Part shown: positions 41,828-50,164 of the stretch, piece after piece
Numbering within the stretch: position 1 is the first letter of the stretch
Layout of the letters: every line of letters starts with the position of its first letter
DNA from: Conexibacter woesei DSM 14684
GTDB lineage: Bacteria > Actinomycetota > Thermoleophilia > Solirubrobacterales > Solirubrobacteraceae
Assembly (NCBI RefSeq): GCF_000025265.1
Contig: NC_013739.1
Coordinates: forward strand, 2,046,001-2,110,000
Direction: 5' to 3'
DNA: 64,000 nt
Position numbers and translations under genes: made by a program
The notes under the pieces: model-generated
Seen by the model: only the letters and a program-made list of their open reading frames with translations
Told to the model about the DNA's origin: nothing
The model's database searches: none

Positions 41828-43302
41828 GCGGCGGACTCCACGGGCTCGGGCGCGACCGGTTCCGGCTCGCCGAGCCGCACGCGCCGCAGCACCAGCGCCG
41901 GCGAGCTGATCGCGTCGTCGTGATCGGCGGGGGTGGCGAGCAGCACGTCGCGCGCGCCGTGGCCGTGCAGCGAGGCCAGCTCCGGCGAGCGGTGGGCGAG
42001 CGCGAGCAGCGCGAGCGCGTGCGCCTCCTCGGGGCTCGCCGCGCGGCCGCACAGCTCCGCCAGCCCGACCGGCCGCTCGCCGACCCGCTCCAGCAGCCTG
42101 CCGGCGGCCTGCGCCTGCGCGGCGGTGAACAGCAGCGGCTCGCGGTCGGGGACGAGATCGAGCGCCGCGACCTCGTGGCCGTGCTCGGCGGTCGCGAGCG
42201 GCTCGACGGCGAGCAGGTCGACGCCCGCCCAATCGCTCAGCAGCCGCGGAGCGCGGGCGCCGAGCACGACCTCGACCGCGTCGAGCACGTCGCCGGCGGC
42301 GCCGCACCGGCGCGCCAGCACGCCCGTCAGCAGCTCGTTGACCGGGTGCGGGTAGGCGCGCCGCGCACGCGGCTGGAGGTGCTGGCGCTGCTGTTCGAGC
42401 AGGAACGTGTCACGCGCCTGCGCGATCACGTGCTGGAGCGACTGGTGGCGCAGCAGGCACTCGTCGAGCAGCTCCAGCGTGCGCGGGATCCAGTGGAAGT
42501 CGGCCTCCTCAGCGCGGTCGCTGGCCGTGTCGATCAGATCCTTCAGCCGCTCCTCGACGCGGATCCGGTCGACGATGTGGTCGAGCGCGAGCGTGAGACG
42601 GGGGGAGACGGTCGAGACCCAGTGCTCGCTGCGCAGGTCGCGCTCGGCCTCGCGCAGGTCGTCGCGCACCTGCTCCATGAAGCGGATCGACTGCATCCGG
42701 CTCTCGCGCGCGGCGAGGTACGCCTCATCATGCCGGCGGCGGCGGACCAGATGCTCCAGCCGCGCCTCGGCGGCGAGCTGCGCGGAGTCGATGTCGAGGT
42801 CGAGCGCGTCGATCAGCACGTTGATCGCCTGGTCGCGGGCGCGCAGGTGGTGGAGGCCGGCCTGCTCGGTCTCGTACAGCAGGAAGACGCGGTGCGAGCG
42901 CGGGACCGCCTCGCCGCCGGCGCCGGCGTCGAGCCACTGCGCGTCCTGCTCCTCGGTCAGCTGGCGCAGCACCCACTCCGCGACGTGGCGGTGGTCGGCG
43001 TCATCCCCGCGCGGGTGCTGGCGCGCCGCCTGCGCGGCCAGCTCGTCGCGCGCCTGCTCCCACGTCGCGCCGGACTCCAGGTCCATCCGCACCGCGACCG
43101 CGTCGATCGCGTGGAGGCACAGCTCTCGCGCGTGGTACGGCGCGAGGCGCGGGTCCTGGCTGCGCTGGCGCGCCTCCTCGATGTGGCCGATGCGGGCGGC
43201 GTAGAGGAGCGCGCGGCTGCGGCGGCCGACGGCCTCGTCCATCGCCTCGCCGAGGCCGGGCGGCGGAGCGTCGCTGTCGTATGCGGGCGGGGCGTCGAGC
43301 AT
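41824..43302 (-). CDS. Kleisin-like subunit (MukF/MksF/JetA-type)
   Basis: This 492-residue mostly helical protein is the first gene of the SMC operon. It has helical regions around residues 60-330 (for example FMEQVRDDLREAERDL and LDHIVDRIRVEERLKDLIDT) and a C-terminal domain with alternating strands. In condensin-like operons the first gene of this size is the kleisin bridging the two SMC heads. There is no obvious ribosome binding site before ATG 43302, so a leaderless transcript or another start is possible. The call is by gene order, size and helix content. Confidence 0.68.
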   Translation of the reverse strand: MLDAPPAYDSDAPPPGLGEAMDEAVGRRSRALLYAARIGHIEEARQRSQDPRLAPYHARELCLHAIDAVAVRMDLESGATWEQARDELAAQAARQHPRGDDADHRHVAEWVLRQLTEEQDAQWLDAGAGGEAVPRSHRVFLLYETEQAGLHHLRARDQAINVLIDALDLDIDSAQLAAEARLEHLVRRRRHDEAYLAARESRMQSIRFMEQVRDDLREAERDLRSEHWVSTVSPRLTLALDHIVDRIRVEERLKDLIDTASDRAEEADFHWIPRTLELLDECLLRHQSLQHVIAQARDTFLLEQQRQHLQPRARRAYPHPVNELLTGVLARRCGAAGDVLDAVEVVLGARAPRLLSDWAGVDLLAVEPLATAEHGHEVAALDLVPDREPLLFTAAQAQAAGRLLERVGERPVGLAELCGRAASPEEAHALALLALAHRSPELASLHGHGARDVLLATPADHDDAISSPALVLRRVRLGEPEPVAPEPVESAA

Positions 43303-43379
43303 GGGAGGCGGCCGGGCGGCGCATGCCTTCCAGGCGGCCCGGGACAGTAGCGACCGCGGCCGACGGCAGCGGCCGGGTC

Positions 43380-43988
43380 CTACGAGCGCGTGCCGGGCGC
43401 GTCGGGAAGGTCCTGCACACGCAGCCAATGCGTGATCAGACCGTCCTCGACGACGAAGGCGGCCTGCGCGGTGCGGCCGGTGCCCGACCCGCAGCTGCCC
43501 GGCCCTGGACGCTCGGTCAGGCGGAAGGTCGCGACGATCAGTCCGCGCCCGCCGGCGGCGGTTTCGAGCAGCACGGCGCCGCACGGGAGCGAGCGGTTGA
43601 ACGCCTCGACCTGCGCGCGCGTCGTCAGCGTCAGCGGGCGCGTGCCGTTGGCGACGGCCGTGGGGAGCGCGAAGCGCCGCGCCGCCTCGCGCACGTCGCC
43701 GCGGCGCAGCGTGTCGGCCCAGTCGCGGATCACCGCGACGGCGGCGGGGTCGACGTCCCCGCCGCCGCTCCCGCCGGGAGCGGTCCGTCCGGGGGCGGTC
43801 TGGCCTGGGGCGGTCCCGCCGGGTGTCGTCCCGCCCGGCGTGGTCGGCGTCGCCGCGGTCGCGCCGGTGGAGGAGCCGCCGCCGTCACCGCCGCCGCAGC
43901 CGCCCGCGCCGAGACCGAGGCCGCCGGCCAGCGCGAGCGCCGCCAGCACGCCCGCGAGCCGCCCGGTCGTGCGTGCGCGCAGCGTCAT
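43380..43988 (-). CDS. Exported NTF2/SnoaL-like lipoprotein
   Basis: This 202-residue protein has a signal peptide ending in LGAGGC, a lipobox-like site, then a Gly/Thr/Pro-rich linker built of repeated TAPGQTAPG-like units, then a domain (VIRDWADTLRRGDVREAARRF ... FVVEDGLITHWLRV) resembling the SnoaL/NTF2 fold. It is probably attached to the outer face of the membrane. Arginine here is mostly CGC/CGG, unlike the exported protein encoded next to it at 44154. Confidence 0.75.
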   Translation of the reverse strand: MTLRARTTGRLAGVLAALALAGGLGLGAGGCGGGDGGGSSTGATAATPTTPGGTTPGGTAPGQTAPGRTAPGGSGGGDVDPAAVAVIRDWADTLRRGDVREAARRFALPTAVANGTRPLTLTTRAQVEAFNRSLPCGAVLLETAAGGRGLIVATFRLTERPGPGSCGSGTGRTAQAAFVVEDGLITHWLRVQDLPDAPGTRS

Positions 43989-44088
43989 CTGCCTTCTATA
44001 CGCGCGCGATGCCCGCTCGGATGCGCGGCTGTCAGCTCATCGCCGCGCCTGCCGCGTTCCAACTGCTCGAATCGCGCGGGCACCTTCG

Positions 44089-44125
44089 CTAAAGATCCCA
44101 TAACGTCGACTAAAGCGTCAATAAC
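44089..44125. repeat. Two direct repeats with 21-bp period upstream of the PPIase gene
   Basis: CTAAAGATCCCATAAC (44089-44104) and CTAAAGCGTCAATAAC (44110-44125) share 12 of 16 bases and lie exactly 21 bases apart, two helical turns. The stretch is strikingly AT-rich for this genome and ends 28 bases before ATG 44154. Direct repeats at this spacing often bind a regulator dimer. The regulator is unknown. Confidence 0.5.
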
Positions 44126-44153
44126 TCCGCTGAATTCGATGTATGGTCGCGCC

Positions 44154-45293
44154 ATGGCCCACTCAATCCGCGCGGCCCTGACGGTCGGCGCTCTCGTTCT
44201 CTGCCCATTGGCCGTCTCCGCGTGCGGCGGCGATGACAGCTCCGGCAACGACGTGCCGAGCAACGCGATCGCGTCGGTCGACGGCACGCCCGTCACGAAG
44301 GCCGAATACGAGCATCTGTACGAGGTCAACGCCAAGGGCGCTGCTGGCGGCGGCTCCGCGGTGATCCCCGATCCGCCCTCCTACACCGCATGCGCGGCGA
44401 GACTCGCGAGACAGGCCGCCGCGGCGAGAGGCAGAGGGCGACCGACCGAGAGCCAGCTGGTCGCGCAGTGCAGACAGCTCGACGAGGCGCTTCGCAACAG
44501 ATCGGTCGCGCAGCTCGTCCAGATGGTCTGGCTCGACGGGGAGACGGAGAGACTCGGGATCGAGGTCACCGACGCCGATGTCGAGAGAGCGAAGAGAGCG
44601 ACGTTCCCGAGAGCGGGCGACATGCAGAGAACGCTCAGACAGCTGGGGATGACCGAGAGAGACGTCGAATTCCAGCTGCGCTTCAATCAGCTCAGCACGA
44701 GACTCACCGAGCATCTCCAGAGAAGACCCGTCGACGTCGGGGACGCGGAGATCTCGGCCTACTACGCCAGAAACAGAGAGCAGTTCGCCGTCCCGGAACG
44801 GCGCGACCTCGAGCTGATCCTGACCAGAACCGAGACGCAGGCGAACGACGCCAAGCGCGCGGTAGAGGGCGGCACCGCGTGGGCCGCGGCGGCCAGAAGA
44901 TGGTCGACGGACGAGCTCTCCAAGGGCAACGGCGGCAGACTCCTCGGCGTCGCCAGAGGCCAGCAGGACAGAGCGCTCGACGCGGCCGCGTTCGACGCCA
45001 GACGCGGAGTCCTGCTCGGCCCCGTGAGAGGTCAGTTCGGCTGGTACCTCGTGCGCGTGACGAGAGTCACGCCGTCGAAGCAGAGCACGCTCGCCGAGTC
45101 GAGCGCGCAGATCAGAGAGCTGGTGAGACAGCAGGAGAGCCAGAGAGCGATGCAGGAGTACGCCAGAACGTTCCAGGAGTCGTGGACGGCGAAGACGAAC
45201 TGCCGTAGAGGCTTCGTGATCGAGATCTGCGCCAACGCGCCGAGACCGAGAACGACCTCGACGGCCGGCGGCGGGGTCGCGACCGCGCCGTAG
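44154..45293 (+). CDS. Parvulin-type peptidyl-prolyl isomerase lipoprotein (PrsA/SurA-like)
   Basis: This 379-residue protein has a lipoprotein signal peptide with lipobox VSAC at residues 21-24, a SurA-N-like helical domain (IASVDGTPVTKAEYEHLY ... DADVERAKRATF ... MTERDVEFQL) and a parvulin rotamase domain (about residues 220-320; RRDLELILTRTETQANDAK, WSTDELSKGNGGRLLGV). It is a folding chaperone for exported proteins, anchored outside the membrane. By my count about 34 of 44 arginines are AGA, mostly after the signal peptide, while neighbouring genes use CGN. A second in-frame ATG at 44139 would put five residues before the signal peptide. Confidence 0.88.
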   Translation: MAHSIRAALTVGALVLCPLAVSACGGDDSSGNDVPSNAIASVDGTPVTKAEYEHLYEVNAKGAAGGGSAVIPDPPSYTACAARLARQAAAARGRGRPTESQLVAQCRQLDEALRNRSVAQLVQMVWLDGETERLGIEVTDADVERAKRATFPRAGDMQRTLRQLGMTERDVEFQLRFNQLSTRLTEHLQRRPVDVGDAEISAYYARNREQFAVPERRDLELILTRTETQANDAKRAVEGGTAWAAAARRWSTDELSKGNGGRLLGVARGQQDRALDAAAFDARRGVLLGPVRGQFGWYLVRVTRVTPSKQSTLAESSAQIRELVRQQESQRAMQEYARTFQESWTAKTNCRRGFVIEICANAPRPRTTSTAGGGVATAP

Positions 45294-45314
45294 CGACCCG
45301 CAGCGTCTGTCTCG

Positions 45315-46301
45315 CTACGGCAGCAGCACGACCTTGCCGGTCGTCGCGCGGCCTTCGAGCGCGGCGTGGGCGGCCGCCGCATCCGCGAGCCCGAACGTCT
45401 GCACGGCGGGGACGAGCGTGCCGCGCGCGGCGGCGGCGAGCGCCTCCTCCTCGAAGCCGCGCAGGCCGCCGGGGCGGCGCGTGATCCGCGGGCCGACGGT
45501 CGAGGAGACGGTCAGGCCGCCGGCGTAGATGTCGGCGGTCGTGATCTCGGTCGGCCCGCCGGCCGAGCCGCCGTAGAGGACGTGGTGGCCGCCGGGCGCG
45601 AGCAGCTTCATCGCCGCGCGCCCGGTCTCGCCGCCGACGCCGTCGAAGGCGACCGTCAGCTCGTGGTCGCCGAGTGCGGCGCGCACCTCCTCGGCCCACG
45701 CCGGGCGCGTGTAGTCGATCGCGATCGTCGCGCCCAGCTCCCGCGCGAGCGCGACCTTGCGCTCGCCGCCCGCGACACCGACGACGAGCGCGTCGAGGTT
45801 GCGCGCGGCCTGCACGAGCAGCGCGCCGATGCCGCCCGCGGCGGCGGTCACGAGCACGACGTCCCTGCTCGTCAGCCTTGCAACGTCGAGGATCGCCACC
45901 GTCGTGCGCCCGGTGCCGATCATCGCCACCGCCGCCTCGTCACTCAGCGTGTCCGGGAGCGCGTGCAGCGACGCGGCGGCCGCGATCGTGCGCTGCGCGT
46001 AGCCGCCGATGCGCGGCTCGCGGCCGAGGTGGACGACGACGCGGCGGCCGGCCCAGCCGCGGTCGACGCCCTCGCCGACCGACTCGACGACGCCCGCGAC
46101 CTCGCGCCCGGGGACGTGCGGCAGCGCGGGCAGCGGCAGCGGCGGCCCCGCCTTGCCGGCCCGCAGCGCGGTGTCGAGCAGGTGGACGCCGGCAGCGCCG
46201 ACGGCGATCCGCACCTCGCCCGGCCCGGGCACGGGGTCGGCGACCTCCTCGTAGACGAGGTTCTCGGGCGGGCCGAACTGATGGAGGCGGATCGCCTGCA
46301 T
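45315..46301 (-). CDS. Zinc-independent quinone oxidoreductase-like medium-chain dehydrogenase
   Basis: This 328-residue protein has the GroES-like N-terminal domain (LPHVPGREVAGVVESVGEG) and a Rossmann domain with VLVTAAAGGIGALLVQAA for NADPH. The Cys/His zinc ligands of alcohol dehydrogenases are missing, which points to the QOR (NADPH:quinone reductase) branch. The ATG at 46301 has AGGAG 7-11 bases upstream. The SoxR/MerR-type promoter upstream (46344-46374) fits the known role of actinobacterial SoxR in switching on quinone reductases. Confidence 0.92.
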   Translation of the reverse strand: MQAIRLHQFGPPENLVYEEVADPVPGPGEVRIAVGAAGVHLLDTALRAGKAGPPLPLPALPHVPGREVAGVVESVGEGVDRGWAGRRVVVHLGREPRIGGYAQRTIAAAASLHALPDTLSDEAAVAMIGTGRTTVAILDVARLTSRDVVLVTAAAGGIGALLVQAARNLDALVVGVAGGERKVALARELGATIAIDYTRPAWAEEVRAALGDHELTVAFDGVGGETGRAAMKLLAPGGHHVLYGGSAGGPTEITTADIYAGGLTVSSTVGPRITRRPGGLRGFEEEALAAAARGTLVPAVQTFGLADAAAAHAALEGRATTGKVVLLP

Positions 46302-46343
46302 GGAATCTCCTGGTCGAGCTGGTTCGCGGCGCGGTCCCGCGGA

Positions 46344-46374
46344 ACCGTAGATCTTCAAGCGCGCATGAAGTCAA
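46344..46374 (-). promoter_or_regulatory. SoxR/MerR-type promoter of the quinone oxidoreductase gene
   Basis: On the minus strand TTGACT and TACGGT are separated by 19 bases, and the spacer holds a dyad (plus strand CTTCAAGCGCGCATGAAG, 46353-46370). The 21 bases TCAAG...TGAAGTCAAG agree at 18 positions with the site at 32526-32545. The predicted transcript start is some 30 bases before the ATG. No SoxR or MerR gene is seen in the window. Confidence 0.6.
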
Positions 46375-46464
46375 GGGACGGCGTGCGAAAGATGAGGGAA
46401 ACCTCCGATGCGCGCCCCTGGGCGGCGGACGTAATGTCGCCGCTGCTGCCGGCAGAGAGGGGGT

Positions 46465-47046
46465 GTGAGGATCCGCAGACGAACCGCCGAGCGCAGCCCG
46501 GCAGCCCGCCCGCGCGACGCGCGCTGGGCGGTCTACGAGCAGCACGCGCAGGCGATCCGCGCCTACGCCGCGCGGCGCGTCGAGCCCGACGCCGTCGACG
46601 ATGTCGTCGCCGAGACGTTCGCGATCGCGTGGCGCAAGCTGCCGCGCGAGGCCGATCCGCTGCCGTGGCTGTACGCGGTCGCGCGGCGCGTCGTCCACGG
46701 TCACCGCCGCAGCCATGCGCGCCGCGGCGCGCTGCTGGCGCGCGCGATCAGCGGCTACGCGACCGAGGCGCCCGCGCCCGACCCCGCCGACCAGGTCGGC
46801 GGCGGGTACGACCCGGCGCTGATCCGCGCCTTCGAGCAGCTGACCGAGACCGAGCGCGAGGCGGTCCGCCTGATCGCGTGGGAAGGACTCGAACACGCCG
46901 ATGCGGCGCGCGCCGCCGGCTGCTCGCGCGCGACGTTCGCGGTACGGCTGTCACGGGCGCGTGTGCGGCTGCGGACCGCGCTCGAACAGGAGGCGGCCGC
47001 CGCTGGGGCGCTCGCCGCCGCACCGAACATGGAGGTCGTCCGATGA
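46465..47046 (+). CDS. ECF-type RNA polymerase sigma factor
   Basis: This 193-residue protein has sigma region 2 (VYEQHAQAIRAYAARRV ... VDDVVAETFAIAWRKLP ... PWLYAVARRVVHGHRR) and region 4 (LTETEREAVRLIAWEGLEHA and CSRATFAVRLSRARVRLR). The GTG start is preceded by AGAGAGGGGG. The stop overlaps the start of the membrane-anchored gene at 47043 (ATGA), as usual for an ECF sigma and its anti-sigma partner. Confidence 0.92.
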   Translation: MRIRRRTAERSPAARPRDARWAVYEQHAQAIRAYAARRVEPDAVDDVVAETFAIAWRKLPREADPLPWLYAVARRVVHGHRRSHARRGALLARAISGYATEAPAPDPADQVGGGYDPALIRAFEQLTETEREAVRLIAWEGLEHADAARAAGCSRATFAVRLSRARVRLRTALEQEAAAAGALAAAPNMEVVR

Positions 47047-47936
47047 CGCCCGACGACCTGATGGACCGCCTGCGCGCGGCCGACCCGGCCGCGCGCCTCG
47101 ATCCCGCCCCGCCGCCCGAGCGGGCGCTCGTGACGGCGTTCCGCCGCCGCATCGCACGCCGCCGGGTCGCGCGCGTCAGCGTCGGCGGCGGGCTCGTCGC
47201 GCTCTGCGCGACGGTCGCGATAGCGGTCGCGCCGAGCGGCGGCGGCAGCGTCGGCGGTCCGCCCGGCGGCGGCGAGCGGCCGCTGCCCGGTGTCGCACGG
47301 GTGATCGCGCAGGCCGCGCAGGCGTCCGAGCAGCCGCCCGGGACGATCCTGCGCTACACCAGCGAGACCGAGGTGCGAGACATGCTGCGCGAGGTCCGCA
47401 CGACGTGGGTGCGGCTCGGCGAGGACGGCAGACGGCTGGGGATGCGGATGCTGCGGCTGGAGGCGGATGGAGAGCAGATGCCGGACGGCCTGGACCACAC
47501 GTGGTCGATCGAGAACGGACGGGACGTGACGCGCGACTACCTGCCCGGCCGCGGCACCAGGACGATGCGGGGCGCCAAGTCGATCCCGTCGATCGTCACG
47601 CGCGCGCACGAGCTGCTGCGGCGCGGGCAGACGGGCGACCGCGACATCTCGTTCGCGGGCGAGGAGGATGTCGGCGGCCGTCGCGGCTACCGGCTGATCG
47701 TCACGGACGTGTACGCCGAGGAAGAGGGTGGGGAGCCGTACGAGGGGGACCGCACGGAGCTGGTCGTCGACGTCGAGACCTTCCGGCCTCTGCTGCTGCG
47801 GGTCCACAGCGAGGGCAGAGACATGAGAGGCAGACCGTTCACGTACGACTACAGAGAGCACGTGCGCGCCTGGACGACGCTGCCCGACACGCCGGAGAAT
47901 CGCCTGCAGCTGGAGCTGCGCGGGCCGACGGGGTGA
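47043..47936 (+). CDS. Membrane-anchored partner of the ECF sigma factor (putative anti-sigma)
   Basis: This 297-residue protein has a cytoplasmic N-terminus of about 45 residues (PDDLMDRLRAADPAARL), one membrane helix (VGGGLVALCATVAIAVA) and an exported domain of beta strands (TILRYTSETEV ... TTWVRLGEDG ... RTELVVDVETFRPLLLRVHS), like the CU044_5270-type partners of actinobacterial ECF sigma factors. Binding of the sigma factor by the N-terminus is inferred from gene order. AGA arginine codons cluster near the 3' end (from about base 47815), in the exported domain. Confidence 0.8.
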   Translation: MTPDDLMDRLRAADPAARLDPAPPPERALVTAFRRRIARRRVARVSVGGGLVALCATVAIAVAPSGGGSVGGPPGGGERPLPGVARVIAQAAQASEQPPGTILRYTSETEVRDMLREVRTTWVRLGEDGRRLGMRMLRLEADGEQMPDGLDHTWSIENGRDVTRDYLPGRGTRTMRGAKSIPSIVTRAHELLRRGQTGDRDISFAGEEDVGGRRGYRLIVTDVYAEEEGGEPYEGDRTELVVDVETFRPLLLRVHSEGRDMRGRPFTYDYREHVRAWTTLPDTPENRLQLELRGPTG

Positions 47937-47990
47937 CCGCCGCCGCGCCGCCGCGGTGGCAGATTTCCATGCACGTGCAAGAATCGAGGT

Positions 47991-49031
47991 GTGAGCGCAT
48001 CGGCTGACACCGCGAATCGCACCTCGCTGCCGTCCGCGTTCGAGCCGCGCGTGCTCGTGCGACGGGCGCTGCAGGTCGGCGCGCTGATCCTCGTGCTGGT
48101 GCTCGTCGCGCTGCTGGCGCCGGGGCTGGGCGAGGTGCGCGACCACCTCGGCGAGGCGAAGCCCGGCTGGATCGCGATCGCGGTCGGCCTCGAGCTGCTC
48201 TCCTGCATCTCCTACGTGCTGATGTTCCGGCCGATCTTCTGCCGCCGGATGTCATGGCGCCACAGTTCGCGCATCGCCTGGTCGGAATTGGGGATGGGTT
48301 CGATCGTGCCGGCCAGCGGCGCCGCCGGCCTCGCGCTCGGCGCGTGGGCGCTGGTGCAGAGCGGCATGCCGCCCGAGCGCGTCGCGCGCCGCTCCGTCGC
48401 GTTCTTCCTGATCAAGAGCTCGGTCAACTTCGTCGCGGTCGCGGTGCTCGGCACGGTGATGGCGCTGGGCCTGTTCGGGCCCGACCTGTCGCTGTGGCTG
48501 ACAGCGCTGCCGGCCGCGCTGTCGCTGATGGTGATCGGCGCCATCCTGCTTCTTCCGCGGGTCGGCGAGGGCGCGACGCCGCCGCCCGGCGCCAGCAGAA
48601 CGGCGCGCTGGATCTCCGCCGCGCGCCGCAGCGTGATCGCCGGCACGCGCGAGGCGGTCGAGATTGTCCGCTCCGGCGACCCGCTCGTGATCGTCGGCGC
48701 GCTCGGCTACTGGGCGTTCGACAACGCTGTGCTGTGGGCGACCTTCCACGCGTTCGGCGCCGACGTGGACATCTCGATCATCCTGCTCGGCTACCTGATC
48801 GGCCAGCTCGGCGGGCTGCTGCCGATCCCCGGCGGCGTCGGCGGGATCGACGGCGGCCTGATCGGCACGCTCGTCGTCTTCGGCGCACCCGCCGCCGCGA
48901 CCGCCGCCGCCGTGCTCGCCTACCGCGTGATCCTCTTCTGGCTGCCGCTGATCGGCGGCACGATCGGCTTCGTCTCGCTGCGGCGCCAGCTGGCGCGCGA
49001 CGACGGCGACGAGCTGCTCGCGGCCTGCTGA
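47991..49031 (+). CDS. Lysylphosphatidylglycerol-synthase-type flippase-like membrane protein (YbhN family)
   Basis: This 346-residue protein has about eight hydrophobic segments and the family marks VPASGAAGLALGAWAL and the C-terminal LLPIPGGVGGIDGG, typical of the UPF0104/YbhN group related to the membrane domain of MprF. Such proteins are thought to flip lipids or isoprenoid-linked compounds. The GTG at 47991 precedes a short soluble N-terminus. It runs in the same direction as the sigma operon with a 54-base gap, so common transcription is possible. Confidence 0.88.
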   Translation: MSASADTANRTSLPSAFEPRVLVRRALQVGALILVLVLVALLAPGLGEVRDHLGEAKPGWIAIAVGLELLSCISYVLMFRPIFCRRMSWRHSSRIAWSELGMGSIVPASGAAGLALGAWALVQSGMPPERVARRSVAFFLIKSSVNFVAVAVLGTVMALGLFGPDLSLWLTALPAALSLMVIGAILLLPRVGEGATPPPGASRTARWISAARRSVIAGTREAVEIVRSGDPLVIVGALGYWAFDNAVLWATFHAFGADVDISIILLGYLIGQLGGLLPIPGGVGGIDGGLIGTLVVFGAPAAATAAAVLAYRVILFWLPLIGGTIGFVSLRRQLARDDGDELLAAC

Positions 49032-49087
49032 GGGGGGCCGGCGCGGGAGGGCTCTCATCGAGACGCCCGACCGAATGGTCATGATCC

Positions 49088-50143
49088 ATGGAGGATCACC
49101 GTCCGGAGATCCCACGGGTGCCGACCGATCTCAACACAACCGACGAGGCGATCGCCGAACTGCTGCGGGCCGTCGCCGATGCGATGGAACGGACGGCCCC
49201 GCCGCCGCCGGCCGTCTCCGGCGCGGCGCTGGAGCAGTACCTCGGCGACGTCGTCGACGTCACGTTCAGCCGCGCCGACACCGACCGGATCGCGCTGCTG
49301 GCGAGGCTGATGACGCTCGCCCGCACGTGGAACGCGGAGCGCGAGCCCGATCGCGACCTGCGGCCGTACGCGTGGCTGCGCCGCCTCGAGCGCCCGCTGC
49401 GGCGCTGGGAGCGAGACCGCCGGCTCGGCACCGCCAGCCCGCGCCCGCGCCCGGCGGAGCTGGACGCGCGGCTGGCGATGTTCGGCGCCGCGCAGGGGCC
49501 GGACCCGGTGATCGGGCTCGACACCGTCGCGATCTCGGTCGCAGAGCTGGTCGCCGTCCACCAGCTCGCCGGCTCGCTCAGCCTGGAGGCGGGGATGGCC
49601 GCCCGCGCGGCGTTCGGACCGCTGCTCGACGAGGCCGCGACGCTCCTGCGCAGCGGCGCGCGCGAGCTCGGCAACGGCGTCTTCGAACGGCCCGGCGCGA
49701 CGCTCGCGCACGTCGAGCAGGCGACCTGGCAGGTCGAGCAGATCCTGCAGCACCCGCAGGGGCCCGAGGAGCTGCCGTGGCTGCGCCGTCTGTGGATCGA
49801 GATCGCCGCCGCGCTCGTCTTCGCCCACGACGCCCACGAGGGGCGCGGCGACCACGACGAGCGCTGGCGCGACGCGCTCGACCTCGCCGCCGAGAAGCTG
49901 ACCGTCGGCGAGCTGGACGCCGACGCGAGCGGCTTCGACGAGGCCGGCACGCTGTCGCTCGTGCGCTCCGTCGCGCTCGCGCTCGCGGCGCTGTGGCTCG
50001 ACGAGGAGCGCTACGGCGACGACCGCGACGCGCCGGGCGTGGGGATGCTCCAGGATCGCCTGCTGGCGGCCGAGGCGCAGGCGCTCGTCGCAGCGTGGGT
50101 CGTGCAGCGGCGGATGGACGGCGGCGATTCGCCGCCGCCCTGA
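49088..50143 (+). CDS. Protein of unknown function
   Basis: This 351-residue protein is not recognised. It has no signal or membrane segment and is predicted to be almost wholly helical, rich in Ala, Glu and Arg; repeated hydrophobic helices include AELVAVHQLAGSLSLEAGMA and LVRSVALALAALWLDEE. It begins with an acidic polar segment. It lies between a membrane protein and a deaminase in the same direction, 21 bases before the deaminase start, so it is probably co-transcribed with the latter. Confidence 0.6.
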   Translation: MEDHRPEIPRVPTDLNTTDEAIAELLRAVADAMERTAPPPPAVSGAALEQYLGDVVDVTFSRADTDRIALLARLMTLARTWNAEREPDRDLRPYAWLRRLERPLRRWERDRRLGTASPRPRPAELDARLAMFGAAQGPDPVIGLDTVAISVAELVAVHQLAGSLSLEAGMAARAAFGPLLDEAATLLRSGARELGNGVFERPGATLAHVEQATWQVEQILQHPQGPEELPWLRRLWIEIAAALVFAHDAHEGRGDHDERWRDALDLAAEKLTVGELDADASGFDEAGTLSLVRSVALALAALWLDEERYGDDRDAPGVGMLQDRLLAAEAQALVAAWVVQRRMDGGDSPPP

Positions 50144-50164
50144 CGCGGGTAAGCCGACCGGCAG

